Positions 6,696 to 15,653 of a DNA stretch of 26,053 nucleotides are shown in pieces. Each line of letters starts with the position of its first letter. The stretch's first letter is position 1. The translations under genes and the position numbers were made by a program. The stretch comes from JBMYQA01 sp049600855. GTDB taxonomy: Bacteria; Bacteroidota; Bacteroidia; Cytophagales; Flammeovirgaceae. The stretch covers positions 1-26,053 of the forward strand of contig JBMYQA010000057.1 of NCBI GenBank assembly GCA_049600855.1, in the 5' to 3' direction. The notes under the pieces were generated by a model. That model was not told where the DNA came from, made no database searches, and worked only from the letters and a program-made list of their open reading frames with translations.

Positions 6696-7784
6696 ATGAC
6701 ACTAATAATTTCCCGAATGGCCTTCATGTTGATCTGCTTTGCTTTGATCAACACAGGCTACGCACAGAAAAAAATACAATTTGATAAAACCGCTCATGAA
6801 TTCAGCAAAATCATGGAAGGCGAGCAGGCAGAAGCTACATTTACCTTTACAAATACAGGCAAAGAGCCAATCACTTTGGTCAATGTAAAGGCTTCTTGCG
6901 GGTGTACCACACCAAGTTGGACCAAAACTCCCGTATTGCCAGGAAAAACAGGAATTGTAAAAGCCCTATATAATTCTCAAGGTCGTCCTGGCCCATTTAA
7001 TAAAACCATTACGGTAAATACAGATGGCGAACCTCAATATGTGGTTCTTCGCATTTCAGGAATGGTGGAGCAAAGCCTGTTCAAGTATACCTCAGGCAAC
7101 CTTAAAATGGAAAAAGCTTACATCTATTTTGGCGACATTACCATAGATGCAACCGCCAATCATAGCCTTCAAATTAAAAATATTGGACAAAAGGCGCTAA
7201 ACCTCTTTCCAGAAAAAACAAAAATTCCTGAACACATCACATTTAAGCTTTCAAAAACTACGTTACAGCCTGATGAAGAAGCGACCATTGACATGAGTTT
7301 TGATGCTACGAAAATCCGTGATTGGGGCTATTCGTATGGGAGCATTAAGTTAGAAACAGATGATGAGACTAAACCTCAAAAACGCATTGGATTTGCGGCT
7401 AAGTTGAAAGAAAACTTCGCAGCTATGCCCGAAGGCACCAAACACCCTACTGTAGTTTATGAAAAAACTAGGCATGATTTTGGAAACCTTGAACAACGAG
7501 CACAAGTTTCTACTTCTTTCAAAATTAAAAATGAAGGGGAAGGAACGCTATATATTCGAAAAACGAAAGCTTCTTGTGGTTGTACGGTTTCTAAACCTAA
7601 AAAAAATGTGCTAGAACCAGGTGAAGAAACCACCTTAGATGTGACCTATTCTACAGGAAGTCGAAAAGGAAAACAGAAGAAAAGCATAACAGTGATCACC
7701 AATGATCCAAAAAAAGATGAAATCATTCTTTGGATTGAAGCCAATATTTTAGTTCCAGAAACGAAAGGAAGCCGCAATAAGTAA
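6696..7784 (+). CDS. Exported DUF1573-repeat protein
   Basis: The product has 362 residues from the ATG at 6696, chosen because it follows the promoter and opens a good signal peptide ending GYAQ near residue 24. Two clear DUF1573 Ig-like/ASPM-SPD-2-Hydin-type beta domains are present: residues about 28-120 (HEFSKIMEGEQAEATFTFTN, then ASCGCT at 66-71) and about 254-352 (HDFGNLEQRAQ, ASCGCT at 292-297). Between them a degenerate copy (about 138-236, YFGDITIDATA) lacks the Cys pair. CGCT is the family's hallmark, with paired Cys that may be disulfide-bonded. It probably acts in the periplasm or on the cell surface. The molecular role of DUF1573 proteins is not established. A strong terminator follows, so it is monocistronic. 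Confidence 0.88.
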   Translation: MTLIISRMAFMLICFALINTGYAQKKIQFDKTAHEFSKIMEGEQAEATFTFTNTGKEPITLVNVKASCGCTTPSWTKTPVLPGKTGIVKALYNSQGRPGPFNKTITVNTDGEPQYVVLRISGMVEQSLFKYTSGNLKMEKAYIYFGDITIDATANHSLQIKNIGQKALNLFPEKTKIPEHITFKLSKTTLQPDEEATIDMSFDATKIRDWGYSYGSIKLETDDETKPQKRIGFAAKLKENFAAMPEGTKHPTVVYEKTRHDFGNLEQRAQVSTSFKIKNEGEGTLYIRKTKASCGCTVSKPKKNVLEPGEETTLDVTYSTGSRKGKQKKSITVITNDPKKDEIILWIEANILVPETKGSRNK

Positions 7785-7826
7785 GTGCTTGGACATAATT
7801 AAGTAGATCACAATATAAGTTATACC

Positions 7827-7861
7827 AGCCCAATGCTTTTCGATAAGTATTGGGCTTTTTT
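7827..7861 (+). terminator. Rho-independent terminator of the DUF1573 gene
   Basis: A 12-bp stem (AGCCCAATGCTT, 7827-7838, with 7845-7856; one G-U pair) closes a TTCGAT loop and is followed by a run of T to 7861. Confidence 0.9.
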
Positions 7862-7939
7862 AATCGAAATCATTTAAGCGTTTACTAGTACGCATCTAGT
7901 ATTGGCCATCCATTAACAACTAACTAAACTCATCCAAAC

Positions 7940-9703
7940 ATGAAAAAACTTGCCATCCTTCTCTTATTCTGTTGTATCGCAAATGGCTCTTTTGCCCAAG
8001 AAGTACAACTCAGGCTCAAATTCCTCAACACACAATTAAAACCCATGAAACATACTGCTGTAAAACTGACGGAGATTGAAACCCGTGAGGAAATGAAGGG
8101 CAAAACAGATGCAAATGGTACCGTTTCCTTTCACATCAGGTCAGGAAAGTTGTGGCAAATTGATTTTTTGAAGATTAAAAACTATCCCATGTGGCGGGTA
8201 AAAATGCCCGCCAAAGGAGTGATGAATCAGAAGCGAACCATTACTTACGATGTGGAGAAATACAAATGGGAACTCACGCCACCGATTGATCGCTCAAAAA
8301 TAGATTTAAAAGTCGTGCAAAGTCAGGCAAATGCGCAAAGTAAATATGAAAAAAAACGAGCACTTGGTCGAGTCATTTTGAAACGGAAAAGTAAAGCGCC
8401 TTTAGCTAATTTCCCTGTCAAACTATTTTCAAACAAGTCGCATACCTTGTACGAGGCAACAACCGATGCACAAGGCATTGCCTATTTCCAACTTCCCCTT
8501 GGCGAACTTTACGACATCGAATTAGAAGGAATTGAACGGTTTAGTTACCTCAAAATCCCGCCCTTTACAGGCAATTTCTATCGTACACTCACCTTTGAAC
8601 CCATGAATTTTCAAGAAACACAATCGGGAAATATCATTTCCCAAGCGCTTCCTAGCGATATTACGCCTACTTCAGCCCGCTATTTGGTTACCGTTAATTT
8701 TAAGATCAAAGGCAAAGGGCCTATGGCTAATCAAGTGATTCATCTTAAAGACGATCGAGATGTCACTTATCAGGCGAAAACGACAAGTGCTGGCGTTGCC
8801 AAATTCATGCTTCCCAAAGGCTATACCTATTACTATGTTGCCAATACGAGTGGAATTTTAGAAGAACGCATTGAGGTAGTCGATTTAAAATATGTGATTG
8901 GGATTGGCAGCATGAACCGAACAGTAGTGATTGACCCTGCACTCACTCCACGAGAAACCAGTGTAAAATTTGCCTTACCCAAAACACCTGATGCATTTAA
9001 TGACTTATTTGGAAAGAATGGACTCAAGGTTGTAGACTTTCGCAACAACAGCGTACCTTACTACGCCAAATCCTACCTTTATTTTGATGATCAAGACAAG
9101 GCCATTGGCCTCAAAACGGGGTTGTTAATGACTTCAGGCTCTGTGTATAAAGCCATTGGCCCGAATGATTTGCCTGGCGCTTCTACCCAAAACAGCTATT
9201 ATTTAGTAGATAACATTCCTGACGATTTACTACCTAAAAAGGACGTTTCCGATAAACTTTCTAATTCCAAAGACACTCATCTAGGTTATGGTGCTTATGA
9301 TCTTTGCCGTTTGGAATTTGACGTGATGAGCCAACAAAAAACGCTCGTTTTTGAATACGTATTTGCTTCAGAAGAATATCCCGAATATTTACATTTTGAC
9401 GATGCGTTTGGCATTTTTGTAAGCAAAAAAGGAGAAGATAATCCAAAAAACTTAGCCAAAGTACAAGGAGATAATGTGTCGGTGAGTTATGTCAATCCTA
9501 ATTCACACGCGGAGTGGTATTGGGCTAATGATCAAAAGGACAAAAAGAGCTATCAAAATTGGCAATACGATGGTTTTACTAAAAAAATGCGTGTTGAATT
9601 TCCGATTGAGCCACATCAAACCTATACCATTAAATTGATTATATTTGACCGAAGAGATGGAATTTACGATTCAGGATTATTCATCAATTTCTGGGCTGAA
9701 TAA
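7940..9703 (+). CDS. Exported choice-of-anchor-L protein with CNA-B-like repeats
   Basis: The product has 587 residues with a signal peptide (MKKLAILLLFCC...SFAQ, cut near 20). Three beta-sandwich repeats of the carboxypeptidase-regulatory/CNA-B type follow, each marked by a short turn: TDANGTVSFHI (about 56-66), TDAQGIAYFQLP (175-186) and TSAGVAKFMLP (282-292). The C-terminal part from about 365 is a choice-of-anchor L domain: GLKTGLLMTSG, LEFDVMSQQKTLVFEYVFAS, EEYPEYLHFDDAFGIFVS, and the end IIFDRRDGIYDSGLFINF. Such domains are usually followed by a sorting signal, but here the protein ends with the domain, so no T9SS C-terminal domain is visible. It is probably a surface or periplasmic structural or adhesive protein. 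The exact role is unknown. Confidence 0.85.
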   Translation: MKKLAILLLFCCIANGSFAQEVQLRLKFLNTQLKPMKHTAVKLTEIETREEMKGKTDANGTVSFHIRSGKLWQIDFLKIKNYPMWRVKMPAKGVMNQKRTITYDVEKYKWELTPPIDRSKIDLKVVQSQANAQSKYEKKRALGRVILKRKSKAPLANFPVKLFSNKSHTLYEATTDAQGIAYFQLPLGELYDIELEGIERFSYLKIPPFTGNFYRTLTFEPMNFQETQSGNIISQALPSDITPTSARYLVTVNFKIKGKGPMANQVIHLKDDRDVTYQAKTTSAGVAKFMLPKGYTYYYVANTSGILEERIEVVDLKYVIGIGSMNRTVVIDPALTPRETSVKFALPKTPDAFNDLFGKNGLKVVDFRNNSVPYYAKSYLYFDDQDKAIGLKTGLLMTSGSVYKAIGPNDLPGASTQNSYYLVDNIPDDLLPKKDVSDKLSNSKDTHLGYGAYDLCRLEFDVMSQQKTLVFEYVFASEEYPEYLHFDDAFGIFVSKKGEDNPKNLAKVQGDNVSVSYVNPNSHAEWYWANDQKDKKSYQNWQYDGFTKKMRVEFPIEPHQTYTIKLIIFDRRDGIYDSGLFINFWAE

Positions 9704-9742
9704 TCACCTATTGTTTATTAACCCTAAGCCAAAAATAGCGTC

Positions 9743-10051
9743 ATGACAACAGCAGAAGTAATCGAAAACATCAATGGTCTCATTCACTTACAAGGTGAAA
9801 ATACCAATCCCACGGGTCATGTAGGCATTTGTCTGCAAACAATGGCCGTGATTAAGGATTTCGAAATTGCTAAAGACAGTAATGCGGCAGAAAAATTATA
9901 TAGCCATCCATTTTACAATTATTTTCAGCAGGCTTCCAATGACATTCACACGCAATATCCACTTCGAAAGATGGCCGTTTTAGAAGCTTTAAATGGTTAT
10001 AAGCGTTATCTAACAAATTCAGAAAAAGGAAGAAGAGCAAGTACACACTAG
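9743..10051 (+). CDS. Small protein of unknown function
   Basis: The 102-residue protein starts at ATG 9743, 39 bp after the choice-of-anchor-L gene on the same strand, with no terminator between, so the two are likely co-transcribed. It has no signal peptide or membrane segment. The predicted content is mixed helix with polar segments; SHPFYNYFQQASNDIHTQYP and a basic C-terminus (KRYLTN.EKGRRAS) are the recognisable traits. I do not recognise the family and see no catalytic motif. A strong bidirectional terminator follows directly. Codon use resembles that of its neighbours. Confidence 0.7.
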   Translation: MTTAEVIENINGLIHLQGENTNPTGHVGICLQTMAVIKDFEIAKDSNAAEKLYSHPFYNYFQQASNDIHTQYPLRKMAVLEALNGYKRYLTNSEKGRRASTH

Positions 10052-10058
10052 TAAAAAT

Positions 10059-10107
10059 AGTTAGCTGTTCTTAGCCTTGATAGTATCTTCGCTAAGAACA
10101 GCTAACT
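10059..10107. terminator. Bidirectional terminator between convergent genes
   Basis: A perfect 17-bp stem, AGTTAGCTGTTCTTAGC (10059-10075) with 10091-10107, encloses a 15-nt loop. AAAAAT precedes it and GTTTATT follows. It lies between the small gene ending at 10051 and the malQ stop at 10140, which converge here. Confidence 0.85.
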
Positions 10108-10139
10108 GTTTATTCACCACTTTCGCTCCTTAGCGCATC

Positions 10140-12878
10140 TTAATACGCCGAATTCCTGCCAGAAGCCTTAACCAAGTTTGACAACAAGCTGTTGAACGCT
10201 TGTTCTTCAATCAAGTCTTCTATATTCATGTGGAAGCGGTATTTCCAGTAATGTTTAGGATTAGCAGGTACATTAATTTGCTCTTCCTTGGCATTTTGTC
10301 TTCTCAAATCGCCATCCAATGCGAGTAAGTCTTGAATCGGGAATACAGCCCACATACTTGGCGAGTAAAGGTGTTGTACAACAATATCCTTACAAATCCA
10401 TGGCTCGCAGAAAAATGGTGCAGGCCCCGGATGCCCTAAAATATTATTGAAGAATCGTTGGGTTTTTGCCCGATCTTCTTCCCACCAACCACGTATGGTA
10501 GACATGTCGTGGCACGAAGGACTACATACGCTCATGTAAGGTGTATCCGAAGGGTGCCAAAACTCAGCATCCGAATTGCTTGGCATGCGTTGAATGGCTA
10601 AACGCAAAATTCCCAACTCATTCATTGTATCTGGAACATTAGATGGTACCATGCCCAAATCTTCCCCACAAATCAACATATTGGTAGCATTCTTGATCGC
10701 TGGTAATTTCACCATCGCCTTATCCTTCCAAAACCCTTCCTGTCTATGGTAATAATAATCCGTGTAAATTTCATCCAACCGCTTTCTGGTTCCCTCATCT
10801 AATTCTTGATACGAACGCGTGAAGTGCATGGAACACCTCGGGTTAAACGCATCGCCATTTGAGAACGGAGCCTCAAAGAAAATTACTTCACCAATTAGGC
10901 TGAATAGGCCATCTCTCAAACGTTCATTTCGTGCTTTATCTTCCAATGTAGCATCTTCTGGAAGTTGCAAGTGATCTTCGACTTCGCGTTGTGTTTCAAA
11001 TCCCTTTTTCATGCGGAAATGTCCAGGGATGTATTCATCTAAATACAGTTGTTTAACGGCTTCCGTCAAATCGCCAAAACGCTCGTGCAAGAAATGTTCT
11101 CGGATGTACGGCTTACAAAAACGCTCGTAATCAAATCCAATCCCTTTAGCGGCTAACTCGTGCTTGTGAATCGCCATTGCAGGATTGAAGTAGCCAAATA
11201 TCCCTTGTACAGCATGGTAAGGAATTTCCCATATTCTGAAAAACCCTAAAATGTGATCGATACGGAAGGCATCAAAATATTTAGATAATTGTGTTAGACG
11301 ATTCTTCCACCATTGGTAATCGTCTTTCGCCATTTCATCCCAGTTATAGGTAGGGAATCCCCAGTTTTGACCACTCACCGAAAAATCATCTGGTGGCGCG
11401 CCTGCCTGACTTTCCATGTTGAATAACCTGCGATCCATCCAAGCATCGGCACTGTGTCGGTAAATGCCAATGGGAATGTCTCCTTTTAACACCACACCCT
11501 TATCGCGTGCATAATTTGATGCATCTAATAATTGCAGGTGTAAATGATATTGGATGAAAAAATGAATTGCAATATCGTCGTATTGAGGGGAACTTGGGTC
11601 AGCAATTTCTTCCAATTGCTTGAGGGTCACATCTTTGTATTTTCCCCACTGGTAAAAGTTTGGCGTACCAAAAATATCTCGGAAATACGAAAACACACCA
11701 TAAGGCAACAACCACGTTTTATTTTCCTCATAGTACTTCAAAAAGGCATCGCTCTTTAGTACTTCTTCTTTTTGCTCATCAAAAATCAGCTTGAAAAATC
11801 GTGATTTTAACTTCATCACGCCACTGTAATCTACCGTTTCTTTATCATTGAGCAATTTTCCTTGCTCAAAAATAATCTCTTCACTCAATTTTGCAGAGAG
11901 CGTTCCCATAGCACGCAAATCCATGTAAATGGGATGCAGCGCAAAAACAGAGATGGCTGCATACGGGTAAGAATCCGTCCAATGGTGTTTGGCTACCGTA
12001 TCGTTGATGGGAAGAATCTGAATCATTTTGATTCCCGTTTGTTCTGCCCAATCTGCCAATAATTTTAAATCGGTAAATTGACCAACTCCCATTCCATTTT
12101 TACTTCTCAAGGAGAATACGGGAATAGCCACACCTGTTCCTTTCCAATTTCCGACAGGATAACGGAATTTCTCATCCGTCAAGACTTTGAGTTCTCCTTT
12201 TTTAGCCTCTTGCGGAACGAAATAGGTACGATTTCCGCCTTCTTCTAAGGAAGTGATTTGCTTCGTATTTACATCATAAATACCATATTTATAGGAAATC
12301 GTTTCTCCTACCGAATCTATCGCCACATCTGCTTGCCATAAAGGATGCTTTTCATTGTGAAGAATAATGGCTTTGGACTCGTCCCACGCACCTAATTCTT
12401 TCGAGCTTCCTACTACACAAACCTTGTGCGTAGCATCTATACGTGGCGCATTAATTTGGAATCGTATCACAGGTTTACTTGCCTGCTTTATTTTCTTTGC
12501 CTTACCTCTATTTTTGCTTGGACGCATCAACACATTCGTGAATGCAGACGTATACAATGCATTTTCTATATCGTTTTTTGCGCGCCACCAATCTCGAATC
12601 TCTAACGAATTAAATCCGTCCTTTTCAAAATCAATCGTTCTATTATCTCCCCATTCCCAAACAATTGTCCCACTCTCGTCTCGGGTAAAAAACTTATACT
12701 CGAAGCCTTTGCGTTTGCCTTTAGTAATATCAATAGCTAATGACCAATCATCCGCATTAGCAAAATGCATTTCTGGTGCCTGATTTGGATCCCAATTGCC
12801 TAATTCAGGTAATGATCCACACACATGCATTTTTTGTCCCCAATGGGTATGGAACTTAATATTAAACTGAAGTTTCAT
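10140..12878 (-). CDS. malQ: 4-alpha-glucanotransferase, DPE2-like, with two CBM20 domains
   Basis: The 912-residue protein starts at ATG 12878 (MKLQFNIKFHTHWGQ), where the first CBM20 begins; a GTG 42 bp upstream would only add an unstructured peptide. Two starch-binding CBM20 modules come first (about 1-95, with CGSLPELGNWD; about 136-235, with VGSSKELGAWD). The GH77 (beta/alpha)8 domain (about 250-900) follows. The catalytic nucleophile is Asp541 in FDAFRIDHILGFFR, the acid/base Glu739 is in ICGEDLGMVP, and the third acid Asp791 is in SCHDMSTIRGWW. It transfers glucosyl or maltosyl units between alpha-1,4-glucans in maltose and glycogen turnover in the cytoplasm. The two-CBM20 layout matches plant DPE2 and Bacteroidota MalQ rather than the ~690-aa E. 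coli form. It is monocistronic on the minus strand. Confidence 0.95.
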   Translation of the reverse strand: MKLQFNIKFHTHWGQKMHVCGSLPELGNWDPNQAPEMHFANADDWSLAIDITKGKRKGFEYKFFTRDESGTIVWEWGDNRTIDFEKDGFNSLEIRDWWRAKNDIENALYTSAFTNVLMRPSKNRGKAKKIKQASKPVIRFQINAPRIDATHKVCVVGSSKELGAWDESKAIILHNEKHPLWQADVAIDSVGETISYKYGIYDVNTKQITSLEEGGNRTYFVPQEAKKGELKVLTDEKFRYPVGNWKGTGVAIPVFSLRSKNGMGVGQFTDLKLLADWAEQTGIKMIQILPINDTVAKHHWTDSYPYAAISVFALHPIYMDLRAMGTLSAKLSEEIIFEQGKLLNDKETVDYSGVMKLKSRFFKLIFDEQKEEVLKSDAFLKYYEENKTWLLPYGVFSYFRDIFGTPNFYQWGKYKDVTLKQLEEIADPSSPQYDDIAIHFFIQYHLHLQLLDASNYARDKGVVLKGDIPIGIYRHSADAWMDRRLFNMESQAGAPPDDFSVSGQNWGFPTYNWDEMAKDDYQWWKNRLTQLSKYFDAFRIDHILGFFRIWEIPYHAVQGIFGYFNPAMAIHKHELAAKGIGFDYERFCKPYIREHFLHERFGDLTEAVKQLYLDEYIPGHFRMKKGFETQREVEDHLQLPEDATLEDKARNERLRDGLFSLIGEVIFFEAPFSNGDAFNPRCSMHFTRSYQELDEGTRKRLDEIYTDYYYHRQEGFWKDKAMVKLPAIKNATNMLICGEDLGMVPSNVPDTMNELGILRLAIQRMPSNSDAEFWHPSDTPYMSVCSPSCHDMSTIRGWWEEDRAKTQRFFNNILGHPGPAPFFCEPWICKDIVVQHLYSPSMWAVFPIQDLLALDGDLRRQNAKEEQINVPANPKHYWKYRFHMNIEDLIEEQAFNSLLSNLVKASGRNSAY

Positions 12879-12949
12879 GAATGTGTTGTTTGGTAGATTG
12901 TAGATATGAACTTGTCTCACATTAATTTATTTCGGTTACAAAAGGTTAA

Positions 12950-13026
12950 GAAACCCTCACTTTGCGTTGCTTTTTCTTGAAAGAGCGCTGCTATTACTGC
13001 AAAAAAGCGCCTAAATTGAGGGCTTC
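12950..13026. repeat. Palindromic intergenic element, second copy of the 1.4-kb element core
   Basis: This lies in the divergent spacer between malQ and the DUF3857 gene. Left arm 12950-12975 (GAAACCCTCACTTT, GCG-TTG-CTTTTT) pairs with 13002-13026 (AAAAAG-CGC, AAATTGAGGGCTTC). The centre AAAGAGCGCTGCTATT (12980-12995) matches 1494-1509 at 15 of 16 bases. GCGTTG lies 16 bp before the block in both copies, and CGCC 12-13 bp after it. The stem next to the loop differs in sequence (CTTTTT/AAAAAG here, TCAAT/ATTGA there) but keeps pairing. Confidence 0.6.
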
Positions 13027-13531
13027 TTCACTCTTTTTCACTCGAAAAAACTATTATGAGACAAGTTCAGTAATAATAGGATTCGAACCGATTCTAATTA
13101 GTTCATTTTCAAATTTTAATAGGTCAAAATTAATTTATTTTTTTATAGGTCTGAAATCAGAATACCGCAAGCGTTTGATGTAGCGTTTGCGGAGCCTCGT
13201 TTGTGAAACATAGCCACAATTCTCCCATTCTGAAAAATCATTTTTGAAAGGTACCACCTGCTCTTCTTTGCAAGCACCCAAGCAACCCAATTGGCTTTGT
13301 TAATGCATCAATGGTCTATACGTACTACAAATTGTTCTCCATTTCCCCTTAAAAAAATTTAACTTTTTGATTATCAATTACTTAAAATCAAAAACCAGTA
13401 TATCTTCAAAAATAATTTCAACAAACTGTGTTTACCTCAACCGCAATTTTTCATTATCAATAGGAGCTGATCTTAAAATGATGAGCAATGCAACAAATGA
13501 ACGTTATTCTAAACTAACTTTTAATTCAATC
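13027..13531. other. Long spacer upstream of the DUF3857 gene
   Basis: About 500 bp without a convincing gene. It contains one hairpin, CCGCAAGCG/CGTTTGCGG (13165-13192, one mismatch), without a T tract. TAACTTTT near 13353 is a one-mismatch -7 box with no well-placed TTG. A frame open from 13367 runs into the DUF3857 gene, but its extra 55 residues are polar and precede a clear signal peptide, so they are not counted as coding. Confidence 0.5.
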
Positions 13532-15517
13532 ATGAAACAATCCTGTTTACTCACATTAAGTTTACTTTTTACCACGCTGATTAGCTTTCACACTTTTGCC
13601 CAAAAAGCACCCATGAAGTTTGGTAAAATTGACAAAGCCGAACTCGAACTAGCTACCTGTCCGATTGACCAAGATGCAGATGCCATGATACTCACTGAAT
13701 ATGGCAACATTGGTTTTGATTACGACTCAGAAGGCTATCCAGTAACTGAGTTTTATTATCATGTTCGGCTGAAAATTTTTAATAAAGATGCCTACGATTG
13801 GAGCGATGTTACCATTCCTTTTTACGTATCAAATAATGCCAATCGAGAAAAAGTCACCATGATTAAAGCGGCTTCTTATCATTTAGATGGAGGGAAAGTG
13901 ATTACCACCAAAATGAGTAATAAAACGGTACACGAAGAACAAATCGCCACTAAAGTTTATTTGAAGAAGTTCGCTATTCCAAATGTAAAGGAAGGTTCCA
14001 TTATTGAGTATTCTTATAAAATCACCTCTGACTTTATTCAAAACCTCAGAAACTGGGAGTTTCAAACCACGATTCCTGTCAAGTGGAGTGAATATCGAGT
14101 AAGCATCCCAAAAGGGTTTGATTATCAGCAAATTCCAAGGGGTAATCCAAACTTTACTGTTCAAACCGAAGAGCGTGTTGCTCAAACGTATACTGGGAGC
14201 AGTGCTCAAACTGAGGCCACCATGTATCGTTGGGTAGCCGAAAACATGGCAGGTTTAAAAGAAGAGCCTTATAATGCCCATGCGAAAGATTACGCTACGC
14301 AAATTGAGTTTCAGTTAAAATCCATCACCTTTCCAAATGGGCAATTTCGAAACTTTGCCACCAACTACGATTCGTTTACCAAAACCGTTTGGAAAACGTA
14401 TGGCTACGCCGATGTGTTTAATGGCGTTGGAAACGGATATATCAAAAAAATTGCAGCCAACCTCGTTGCTAATCAAACTACCACCATGGAAAAGGCGGTG
14501 ACCTTATACGAACATGTCAAACAAAGAATGGCCGTACAGGGTAACTCATACTACACTGCTCAAACGTTTAAAAAGTGCTACGATGAACAAAAAGGAAAAG
14601 TAGCCGATATCAATCTACTCTTAGCCATTATGCTAAAAGAAGTTGGCGTTCCTGTCTCACCTGTACTGGTCAGCACAAGAAGTAATGGCCGCCCTCACCC
14701 GCTCTATCCGAATAATGAGCGATTTAATTATGTGGTGTTATTGACTGAAATTGATGGTTCACATTACTTTATTGATGCTGCCAACTCCAATGCATTGCCC
14801 TTCGGCATGCTTCCTCAAAAATGCCTCAATGGTCAAGGCTTATTGCTTGGCGGGGGTGGTTATCGCTGGTTGTCTTTGCAATCTGGTGCAAAAGCAAACT
14901 CGGTAACCTATGCCAAATTTACCCTCACTGAAACAGGAGAACTCGAAGGTTCGATTGATATCACTTTAAAAACCTACGATGCTTTGCGAGCGCGCAATTC
15001 GGAAACTGGAACGGATGATCAAAAAGTACTTGAGCAATTAAAAGAAAACTTGTCAGATTGGGAGGTTTCTGAAGCGACTTGGTCACAAGGTAACGAAATT
15101 TACAAGCCTTTAAAGTTATCCTTCAACATGCAACGAGAGCTTGACGATGTGGATATGATTTACCTCAACCCAAGCATTTATGGCTTGGAAGATGAAAATC
15201 CATTCAAAAGCAAGGAACGAAACTTACCCATTGATTTCCCTTACCACCAAGGTCGAAAATTCATTTTATCATTTACGCTTCCAGAAGGTTATGTGGTAGA
15301 TGAGTTACCCAAACCAACACGGCTAACCTTACCCAATAAAGGCGGAACATTTCTATTTAACATCAGCCAAAATGGACAAATCATCACCTTAGTCAACGAC
15401 ATGAAATTGAAACAGAATTTCTTCAAAGTGGAAGAATACGAGACTTTACGTAACTTCTTTGACATGATTGTCGCAAAAAACGCAGAGCAAATCGTCATTA
15501 AAAGAGCTACTAAATAA
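13532..15517 (+). CDS. Exported DUF3857/transglutaminase-like protein with lost catalytic residues
   Basis: The product has 661 residues from ATG 13532, chosen because a typical signal peptide starts there (MKQSCLLTLSLLFTT...HTFAQ, cut near 24). An N-terminal DUF3857 domain (about 60-250) is followed by a transglutaminase-like fold (about 310-430) and a C-terminal DUF3858-like beta region. In the transglutaminase part the catalytic Cys position is Val357 (KGKVADINLLLAIMLKEVGV) and the His position is Tyr400 (NNERFNYVVLL); only the Asp (Asp415, HYFIDAAN) remains. It is therefore unlikely to be a working transglutaminase or peptidase and may bind substrate or partner the intact paralogue 136 bp downstream. 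It is probably periplasmic. The family call is secure; the function is unknown. Confidence 0.87.
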   Translation: MKQSCLLTLSLLFTTLISFHTFAQKAPMKFGKIDKAELELATCPIDQDADAMILTEYGNIGFDYDSEGYPVTEFYYHVRLKIFNKDAYDWSDVTIPFYVSNNANREKVTMIKAASYHLDGGKVITTKMSNKTVHEEQIATKVYLKKFAIPNVKEGSIIEYSYKITSDFIQNLRNWEFQTTIPVKWSEYRVSIPKGFDYQQIPRGNPNFTVQTEERVAQTYTGSSAQTEATMYRWVAENMAGLKEEPYNAHAKDYATQIEFQLKSITFPNGQFRNFATNYDSFTKTVWKTYGYADVFNGVGNGYIKKIAANLVANQTTTMEKAVTLYEHVKQRMAVQGNSYYTAQTFKKCYDEQKGKVADINLLLAIMLKEVGVPVSPVLVSTRSNGRPHPLYPNNERFNYVVLLTEIDGSHYFIDAANSNALPFGMLPQKCLNGQGLLLGGGGYRWLSLQSGAKANSVTYAKFTLTETGELEGSIDITLKTYDALRARNSETGTDDQKVLEQLKENLSDWEVSEATWSQGNEIYKPLKLSFNMQRELDDVDMIYLNPSIYGLEDENPFKSKERNLPIDFPYHQGRKFILSFTLPEGYVVDELPKPTRLTLPNKGGTFLFNISQNGQIITLVNDMKLKQNFFKVEEYETLRNFFDMIVAKNAEQIVIKRATK

Positions 15518-15554
15518 AGTAGTTGCGCTTAGGGAAGCAGTACTTGGTAGTACC

Positions 15555-15611
15555 GAAGAGATTTAATCTTTTACTTGCGAATGATTTCACACTAAAAAAT
15601 TAAATCTCTTC
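15555..15611 (+). other. Inverted repeat between the two DUF3857 genes
   Basis: GAAGAGATTTAAT (15555-15567) and ATTAAATCTCTTC (15599-15611) are perfect 13-bp reverse complements around a 31-nt loop, followed within 10 bp by a T-rich stretch (CTCCTTTTTTTC). It may be a weak terminator or processing hairpin separating the two genes' expression. Confidence 0.5.
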
Positions 15612-15653
15612 ACTGTTTCTCCTTTTTTTCAAAACCAATTAACTTATTCACCG

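Noticed and set aside
12879..12920. GTG start giving malQ 14 more residues
   Set aside because: The added residues precede the first CBM20 strand and carry no pattern. The ATG at 12878 begins the domain directly.
13079..13089. GGATTCGAACC, like the T-arm of a minus-strand tRNA
   Set aside because: The T stem has a mismatch, and no acceptor partner, D-arm or anticodon stem is found at the right distances on the minus strand. Probably chance.
12962..13183. 73-codon open frame in the malQ-DUF3857 spacer
   Set aside because: It begins inside the palindromic element and reads as low-complexity basic and aromatic residues with no recognisable domain.
13367..13531. N-terminal extension of the first DUF3857 protein
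   Set aside because: The 55 residues are polar and would place the clear signal peptide inside the protein.
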